Shown: positions 56,854 to 64,000 of the stretch, in pieces | Position numbering within the stretch: position 1 is the first letter of the stretch | Layout: every line of letters starts with the position of its first letter | Assembly (NCBI GenBank): GCA_027924585.1 | Contig: BSBM01000865.1 | Location: forward strand, 3,286,001-3,350,000 | Direction: 5' to 3' | Length of the DNA stretch: 64,000 bases | Source of the DNA: Larix kaempferi | Taxonomy: Eukaryota > Streptophyta > Pinopsida > Pinales > Pinaceae | The notes under the pieces: model-generated | Database searches by the model: none | Told to the model about the DNA's origin: nothing | The model's input: the letters and a program-made list of their open reading frames with translations, nothing else | Program-made: the position numbers and the translations under genes

Positions 56854-57590
56854 TATAAGATTTTGGAGCACAATATATAGAAACTAAGCAAAGTAGTAAT
56901 ACGGTTTGCAAGTAATTAATTGGCAAAATCATGGCATTCATCAACAAAACAAAGAAGAGATGCAAAATCTATTTCATAAACACATTATTCCATCATATTT
57001 CATTTACTTTACAAAGAATGGATCAATTGTTACATATAGGCATTTTGAATTACTTAGGTAGGCAATTCGAATCGGTTTCTAGTACTTGATAACCTAGTTA
57101 GGATTAATAGAGATCAAATTCCCTTTGTTAGCTATGCAATCTCTTAGAGGTGAGTTAACAATAAACTAAGTGGACTCAGACACCTAAAAACAAAGGAAAA
57201 CTACATGATTAACTCATGCATGTGATGAATCTTGCTAAAAATACACAAGGAGGGCACTACTAGCTCAAAATAGCAAAGAGAGGCGCTCGGTGTCCTTGAT
57301 CACTGGAGTAAACTCCCTAGATTCACTCCAGAACTCTAACATGTAGTGTTGGACCCTAAATTCAGGAAAATAATCACTAAATGAAGGAATGCACCCTTAA
57401 CTACTAGAAATGGATGTCGATGATCACTTCCATGATCTATAAATAACATATTACTCCCTCGAAGTTAGGGAGGAAGTTATTTAATGGCTCAGATGGTCAA
57501 ATTGAGTGGAATTTGTACCAGTGTAATCATGAGACCAAGATCTAAGTCCCTAGGTGAGAGATTGATGGTATGGAGAGGGTGCTTGTAATA
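56854..57590 (-). repeat. 5' LTR of element H
   Basis: Starts near TTTTGGAGCACAATATATAG and matches 53345-53530 and then 54536-55110. The far edge is degraded: after GAGAGATTGATGG (57569) the match to the 3' LTR becomes weak, so 57590 is approximate. Confidence 0.8.
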
Positions 57591-57630
57591 TAATCGTATT
57601 GTCTTTTCTTTTTCCTTGTTTTGTATCTTT

Positions 57631-57959
57631 GGGAAACAAACAAAATTTATTTCTCAATTATCAACATAGTTCAATTACGGAATTACCATTGAAAAGGACA
57701 ATATATAAATATCCATAAATGGTGAGTATATGTAACAAACTATATATTGAATAAGAAAATATGTGATGATGATACATTGATTGCGTGATGTTGTACTTAT
57801 AGCATTGACTAGTCACAATGGTTGGTAATTTATGTACTTTAAATAGGTCACATATTTTAGATAGGATGTGTCTTTTCATTAATTATTAATTATTTTATTA
57901 TTATCATAATCATTTATATATATTTAAAATTGTATATTTATACATTTATCTTCATTACA
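57631..57959 (-). repeat. 3' LTR of element I
   Basis: Reads TGTAATGAAGAT on the minus strand from 57959. Just outside is FEDKAFLKG-like text on the minus strand (57975-57995), reminiscent of the acidic pol ends of some retroelements, but too short to assign. Confidence 0.65.
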
Positions 57960-60417
57960 TTGTCTACCCCTTTAAAAATGCTTTGTCCTCAAAGCATAAA
58001 AGAGTTATGTCTTCATTTTGGCTTGTAATTCCTTCTCAGGATTCTTCATTCTCATGTTCATCATTGTTGAGGACACAAGACAATGTGATCTTCTAAGTGA
58101 TGAGAAAATTTGTCAAATTGTGTAAGGGTTAGACCACCCTAATTCGATCTTTTGTGATTTTGTTTGGAAATAACTTCTATGATTTGTAGGGAAATAGGAT
58201 TATGTTATCTCCCCAAATAATTTTGTCGAGTTGATCAATTTTAGATGATGGGAGGTCATTTGAAAATTCATTTCTAAATTTTTTAAGGCTCATTTTTTAT
58301 ATCTTTATGCATGTAATAAAGTTTGAAAAACATTTGATTGGGTTTTCATTTCAGAAATTTCAAAAAACAGGTTTTGGTAGCTAAGCGCCTATTTAAAATG
58401 GTCCCTAAGCTACCGAAAGCCCTGCTTTCGGTAGCTTAAACAAAATTTTCGAGGCTCTCCTCGCTACCGAAAGTGAAAGGACATACAACGTGAGTCAGGG
58501 GGCAGTTTTTGGTGGCTTGGGCGAATACGATGGTGTTCATTAGCCACCGAAAGGTAAGTTTTGGCAGCTTACAAGTCCAAAGCAAAATTGTTTGAAGCTA
58601 CCGAGAGCGGAGGCTTTCTCAACACTGTTTTGACAGCATAAAGGCAAAATTTCCCAAAGGTACCAAAAGGAGAGGCATTTTCACCACTTTTTCGGCAGCG
58701 CTCGTGTTCGAATGCAAATTCATTCCAGCTACCGAAAGAGAAAAAGAACTTCACTTGTCATCAAGAAGTTGAGACAAATACATTTTTGCCATTTTGGAAG
58801 ATTAGTTTCAAAACAGAGCTTTTGGTGGCTTAGGCAGGCTTTCATAGCTGCTCTTAGCCACCGAAAGGCTTACAGGTTCGAATTTTGGCTCTTTAACCAC
58901 CGAAAGTGCAAAACAGGGCAGAGAGGCATTATTTTTTGCCCAGATCACGGTTTTTGCTTCCAAATGGAAAGAGGATGGTTTTTAAGTGAATATTCTAATT
59001 AATAGGATTTGTTTCAATGCGCTGTTCTAGTTTTGAAGGTGCCAACAAGATGGAAATAATGAAGAAATGTGGCGTTTTTTACTGTCTCGAGTCATCATTT
59101 TCAAATAGCGATTCTGAGCGCCTGGAGAATATTTTTGAAAAACGCTCGGAGGTTTTTGTTCCTAACATGTCATAGAACAATAAACTCTCCCCGTTTTCCT
59201 ACAGGTGTTGCATATTGAGAGAATCGAATCCGTCACTAAGCCCCAATTTTCGGATCCCAGAACCTACCTGTTTGACACTTGTTTTTGAAATGCAGATCTC
59301 AGGAAAACCAAAACGAGTTTCGAAGATATGAGAGATGTTTTTGCTCACAACAGATCAATGCACAATAACCTCTTTCAGTTTATACACAGGTGTCACATAG
59401 CTGGAGAACTGAACCCATCTCTGAGCCTCTTTTTCAGCAGTTTCAGCAAAAGTGGCGTTTTTACTGTGCAGAGTCATCATTTTCAAATGATGATTCTGAG
59501 CGACTAGAGAATCATTCCGCAAAATGCTCAGAGATTTTTCTTCCTGACACGTCAGAGAAAAATAACCTCTCTCAGGTTTCCTACAGGTGCCACAGATTGG
59601 GAGAATCAAATGCATCTCTGAGCCCCATTTTTCAGCAGTTTGGCCAATTAAAAATGATTTTTCCCGGTTTGTTGAAAAACGGTTTTGGATTTTCCCATCT
59701 GGAGTAAATTCAACCCAACTTCTTAGGATCCGGGGATAGGTTGTAAAGTCTATAAAGCCCAGAACTCATGTAGAACAATGGTTCGATTTTGGAGAGACTT
59801 TCCTTAACTTGTATTATCAGACTGTTCGTTGCATATAATTTATACAAGCTTCTTTTGCCATATGTTTGTTCAGTTTTTCCTCTTTATTCTTTTTAGTACT
59901 TGCAGTGAAATGTCTATTTCATGATTTTTCCATTTGCCCACGCTAGATAGCTGTCATCCTATCTGTGTTGGTGAATCGAATACCAAGTACCATTTTCATA
60001 TTGTGATCAGCCATTCATGTATGTTCTTTATATGAGTTTGCTAGCATAATATTTTCTGCACACATCTACTTTTATTAAACCTTTTGAGCAGCAGTGGTTA
60101 AAAGCCTTGTTATTCTGAATGTATCTCTGTATGTTTTGAGCATATGAGTTTTGATCTCAGTCATCCAACTTGATCTATATTTACCCCATCTTTCAAGATA
60201 AGTTTAAGGTACCAGGCTCTTCCGAGCACAACCTAGGAAGACTCCTGGAGGGATAACAGATTCCATACTTGATCTTCTTGCAATGGAGTAGGATCTCTAC
60301 TTAGATTTGCATATTTATTTTTCTTGGGTTAGTCCATTGATGACCTGTATAATTAGGATGTAAATAGGGTATGCTTGTATGTAGTGTCATGTTATTGAAA
60401 CCTTCGTCTTTGGATGC
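57960..60417 (-). repeat. Interior of element I: inverted-motif array and 190-bp tandem units
   Basis: 58376-58910 carries about 13 copies of GCTACCGAAAG or its complement, including a perfect 15-bp hairpin at 58406-58438. 59060-59645 holds three degenerate units of about 190 bp sharing CTACAGGTG, GAGAATCGAA-like and CATCTCTGAGCCCC text (ends near 59260, 59440 and 59640). 59700-60417 shows nothing recognisable. ORFs in this stretch are repeat by-products. Confidence 0.75.
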
Positions 60418-60864
60418 TTATGGTGATATATTGGTAGGTAATATTTTAATTGGATATGTATTGGTTCCCTTTTCCAATGTCTCAATTTTTACCTCTGATG
60501 AATTTTGTATTTCAACGAGATTGGTCATTGTTTCTTTATCAATTAGGGATTCCCTACATGCATATTTCTCTAATTTGTTATGTAACAACTTCTTGTCATT
60601 CTTTGGCTTATTGATTTTAGCAAGTAAACTTTGATTATGAACCTTTAAGCGTGAAATTTCTTCATTGTTCTCTAGCTTTTTGAATTTGTCCTTAAGATAT
60701 TGGTTTTTTATTGCTCCTCTTTTAATCTTTGATTCGCTCAAACAACCTCTGACTAATGTTCTATAGGTTAGAGGATTCTTCATATTTTTATGATAAATAA
60801 GTCTAGAGATCTTGATTTCTCTGTTCCAACTTTTGAATACGTTTATAGTTAAGTGGAACTCCAA
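60418..60864 (-). CDS. Unrecognised coiled-coil ORF inside element I
   Basis: 148 codons, minus strand, same orientation as I. Residues 50-110 are Lys/Glu/Leu/Asn-rich with heptad-like spacing (LKDKFKKLENNEEISRLKV, LLAKINKPKNDKKLLHNKL). Coiled-coil stretches of this type occur in copia gag-pol near the zinc knuckle, but no such knuckle is present, so it may be a gag remnant or a chance frame. Confidence 0.3.
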   Translation of the reverse strand: MEFHLTINVFKSWNREIKISRLIYHKNMKNPLTYRTLVRGCLSESKIKRGAIKNQYLKDKFKKLENNEEISRLKVHNQSLLAKINKPKNDKKLLHNKLEKYACRESLIDKETMTNLVEIQNSSEVKIETLEKGTNTYPIKILPTNISP

Positions 60865-61021
60865 TTAATATGCTTTCACTATACACACCAAAGCCATCCA
60901 TCAAGATTTATTTTATAAGATTAAAATGCCTTCACTATTATTCATGCCAAAGCCAACCATCAAGATTTATTTTATAAGATTAAAATGCCTTCACTATTAT
61001 TCATGCCAAAGCCAACCATCA
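60865..61021. repeat. 59-bp tandem repeat, about 2.6 copies
   Basis: Units containing CAAGATTTATTTTATAAGAT at 60902 and 60961, with a partial copy upstream from 60866. The copies are almost identical, so the duplication is recent. 61022-61600 between this and the primer site has no recognised content apart from repeated GGTCAAAG near 61490-61580. Confidence 0.85.
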
Positions 61022-61612
61022 TGCTTTTCTTTGAATGCAGTGTTTGCCTAGATTAGGTATGGCAGTGATCCAATGGCAGCTATGAGATGAGGCATTGAAA
61101 ACAAACTGTAAGAATCCTCACCCATGGTGGATGTAATAATGATTGATTGTACCACTATACATAATTACCATGCATATTTTTAGCTGATGGTACAGACATG
61201 TACAAGAACATTTACAAGTTAATCAAGTTGTACAAAGGCATTATATGGTGACAGAGTTGATATAAGACTGCCTGCCAATTTCCGTATGCACCCATTTTGG
61301 ATTCCTCTATTAACCATGAATTTTTTTCTTTTTCTTTCTAATCCCTGGGCTGTATAAATCTGTTTGACCTTGTATCTCTTCGATTTGCAAGTAGTAGAAT
61401 ATTTCGATAAACTTGAATGCATGGAACTTCACTTTAGAGGGGGAAGATTGTCTTCACAAAATTTTGAAAATGACCAAAGGTTTGGTTATGGTCAAAGACT
61501 TGGTAAAATCAGAGGAACTCTGAAAATTTGAGTGTGGCCAAGGACCAGGTCAAACAACGTCTGAAAAGGAGCATGGTCAAAGGTTGGAATGGAAAATGAG
61601 GATCTGATACCA

Positions 61613-61895
61613 AATGAAACAAACATAATTCATTTCTCAATTATGAACATAGTTAAGCCATGTAACATCCATTAAAATGGACAATAGGTCGATATCCAAG
61701 AAGGACAGTATATGCAATAAAATGTATGTTGAATAAGAAAATATGAGATGCTGATATAATGACCACGCAACGGTGTACTTATAACATTGACTAGTCATAA
61801 TGGTTGGTAAGTCATGTCGTTTTAGGAAGTGTCCTTTCATTAATTATTATATATATAATTTCAAATTGTATATTTATATATTTATGTTTGTTACA
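61613..61895 (-). repeat. 5' LTR of element I
   Basis: Begins on the minus strand TGTAACAAACATAAAT at 61895 and ends beside the primer site at 61613. Aligned with 57631-57959 with indels. Confidence 0.65.
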
Positions 61896-64000
61896 CTTTG
61901 TCTCCTTTGCCCCTTGGGGAATGGACATTGACTCCTCCTCCCTATAACAATTGAGGCATGTTCCTTCTCTATGCTTTTGATATTTATATCACATATTTGC
62001 AAGCTCCACTTCATATGGTTGCCACATTTTCTATGGTGAGAGTAGGTGTTCCACCCTTTTCCTCACAACGTGTGCAAGATCCACTTTGGTTGTTGTGACA
62101 TGTCCACTAAGAAACATAAGTGCCATGCACTTCGCCTCATGGAATGTACACGTATATGTAGTTATTGCACCCTTTACCTCTTACTTCTAGCTCATGGTTC
62201 GATTATTTTATATTAATAATGAAACATTTTACATTTTAGTTTTGTTGCAATTCATTTTTAGTAATTATATTTCTCTCTTTCACAGTCTAGTTACTATTTA
62301 CTAATGTTAGATAGATGTTTCATGCTCTTGTACCTTTATATTTTATGATTTTGATATTGTTAACTTTTCCAACAGCTAACCTTGCCATGTTTTTATAACA
62401 TAATGATCTCTTACCTTAGTTTCAATTTCATGATCTTCTAGCTAGATTATGTTTATTCGCCTTCCCCAACATTCGATGCTTGTCATGCATAGTATTGTGT
62501 TCATGTTACTTTCCTTTTATATGCAATGCTTGTTGTCATGTGCTCGTATTTGGCTCTTGTCATTACATCAAAGTAGGTCATTAGTGATAGTGAAATTAGT
62601 CACCATAGTTTTAATGAAGATAGTCATTAAGGCCTTTGTCACAAAAAATTAATCGTCGCAAAGTTGTCGTCATTTTTAGTTTGGTTATTTTTGTGATGGA
62701 CGTATTTTCACCACCATCAATATGCTATAGTGACAACCATTGATTGTTGCTCCACCCATCATCAAAATCCACTTCTAGCCACAAGCCATCACCTTTGTCA
62801 TAACCTCATTCCGTGGGAATATTCAATAATGATATCTAACTATCACAAAAAGGGAAGCCTAATGCAATCATCAACATCCATCTCCTTAAATAGATCGTGC
62901 TTAAAACACAGGCTACAATCATAGCTAAACAAATTATAAATCAACAATCATAAATCGTTCTCATGTCTTTGAGAACAACCTAGCATACCTTAAATACAAT
63001 TAGCTACTTACATAAATAATTATTCACTACTATTTTTGAAATATTTTATACATCTGTATACAATAACCATTTTATATTAATGGGATGTTACTCGTGGTCA
63101 CCCCCACACAATGATAAAGAGTTATCAATAATGGGATGTTACTCTCGGTCATCCCCACACAATGATAAAGAGTGATCAATAAACATCTGTATATTAACTT
63201 TCAATAACAAACAAAGTTACAAAATCTCCACGCAATATTTAAAGTAAAGTGCATTCCAAATAATTCACTAGTTGGCTTTCACCCTTCAAAAATTCTAAAG
63301 TCATAAAAAAAAATGATGCACTTTAAAATGGCTTTTCCATAAAAAAATATGTAACGCAAATGGTTAGATAGCACTTTAAGCAATAGTCAAACTGTCGCCA
63401 TCAAAATTTGCACGGTTGGTTTGTTGTGATAAAGTGACACCTCAACAAGTTGCTTTCAAGCCAAATGTACTTTACCTTGATTGACCATAACATGTCACAA
63501 CAAGGAGTTGTCAATTGACCATAACGTGTCACAACTCCTTATGTCACAACAAAGAGTTGTCATTGGATTAGTTTTCTATTTTGTCACCCTTCTTTTCCTC
63601 CATTATTGCTTCAAGTGGGGGACTCACAGCCGATCTCTTGCTAACACATCCTAGAGAGCCATGATTATGTGGATCTCTCGCCCAATCTTACTTATCTCAT
63701 CTTGTCTTTGCTTTAAAAGTTGTCACATCTCCACGGGTGAAAGTTAGTGCCATGACCTTTGCTCTTTGAAAGTAAGTGACATTATGAATATATGTAGTTG
63801 TCACGCCTTTTACCATTATTTTATGTCAATAATTTAGTTGCTATTTTTTTTAGTAGTTAGAGTTTTATCTCTTTCAGAGCTTAATCACTAATTACTTAGA
63901 GTTAATAAACTTGTCATGCTCTTATAGCTTATTTATTTTCTAACTTTGATATTGTTAAATTCTATGGTGGCTAACATTGCCATCTTTTTATAATTTAATG
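61896..64000. other. AT-rich stretch with a direct repeat running off the window
   Basis: No gene. 62095-62400 and 63720-64000 are diverged direct repeats (shared AGTGCCATG, ATATGTAGTTGT or TATGTAGTTATT, TGATATTGTTAA, TTGCCATSTTTTTATAA). They could be the LTRs of a further element or tandem units; the second copy is cut by the window end. 63079-63180 is a 51-bp tandem duplication with AATGGGATGTTACTC. An inverted pair AAGGAGTTGT (63502) / ACAACTCCTT (63531) is present. Confidence 0.55.

Larger units (their letters stand above)
53345..57590 (-). mobile_element. Element H: Ty1/copia, internally deleted
   Basis: Minus-strand copia. 5' LTR about 56854-57590; 3' LTR ending at 55126, whose outer part is caught up in the triplication. 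Primer site reverse complement GCTTTGATACCA at 56842-56853. Polypurine tract reverse complement TCCCCCCATA at 55127-55136. Gag and the far C-terminus of pol remain; protease, most integrase, RT and RNase H are gone. Confidence 0.88.
57631..61895 (-). mobile_element. Element I: non-autonomous LTR element (LARD-like)
   Basis: Direct repeats of about 300 bp at 57631-57959 and 61613-61895 (shared GAATAAGAAAATATG, TACTTATA, ATTGACTAGTCA). The minus-strand primer site TGGTATCAGATC (61612-61601) abuts the right copy, and a purine-rich tract (reverse complement of 57965-57975, CTACCCCTTTA) abuts the left copy. The 3.6-kb interior has no gag-pol domains. Orientation follows from the primer site. Boundaries are good to about 10 bp. 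Confidence 0.7.

Overview
The window is plant nuclear DNA from a large, repeat-rich genome. It is AT-rich intergenic sequence with no intact host gene, and almost everything recognisable is LTR retrotransposon. Elements present are Ty3/gypsy chromoviruses with C-terminal chromodomains, one Ty3/gypsy Tat-lineage element, Ty1/copia elements, non-autonomous LTR elements and a solo LTR. Initiator-Met type primer sites (TGGTATCAGAGC or close variants), plant-type LTR ends and a plant mobile domain ORF support a seed plant. A gymnosperm-scale genome is plausible but is inference. All coding regions carry stops, frameshifts or deletions, so nothing here looks autonomous.

Layout. 156-5413: chromovirus A (minus), 3' LTR to protease; its gag and 5' LTR are absent. 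About 5414-25106, continuing at 33405-33541: Tat-lineage element D (minus), with long diverged LTR-like ends (about 5.4-8.3 kb and 22.1-25.1 kb), gag (20990-21722), RT-RNase H (18599-20137), integrase (10667-11837), an archaeal-type RNase H downstream of integrase (10261-10554) and an antisense plant mobile domain ORF (8660-9574). D is split by copia element B (11838-18604, target duplication CACAC) and by a truncated relative, K (20149-20990). D's right end is split by chromovirus C (25107-33404, target duplication ATTAT) and Ty3/gypsy element E (33542-39412). 39531-40060: palindrome-rich block. 41206-42573: solo LTR G (target duplication TATGC). 42574-49200: mostly unassigned, with a six-exon minus-strand pseudogene at 47428-48588 that resembles plant En/Spm-type transposon proteins. 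About 49200-51430: chromovirus fragment F (minus). 51430-52882: 3' end of another retroelement, L, whose LTR carries clustered heat-shock-element cores just upstream of a TATA box. 52929-57590: deleted copia element H (minus), whose LTR edge and flank are triplicated with a 602-bp period. 57631-61895: non-autonomous LTR element I (minus), full of short inverted and tandem repeats. 61896-64000: AT-rich sequence with a direct repeat that runs off the window.

How the parts relate. The order of insertion can be read from target duplications and interrupted frames. Removing B (element plus one CACAC) rejoins D's RNase H-integrase reading frame exactly. C and E both lie in D's right LTR-like end and are therefore younger than D. 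By eye, C's LTRs differ by about 3% and E's by about 14%, so C is the younger of the two. The most unusual signals are a run of short hairpins in B's 3' region with near-constant loops and co-varying arms, the D domain order together with its antisense ORF, the heat-element cluster in L, and two arrays of short palindromic or inverted motifs.
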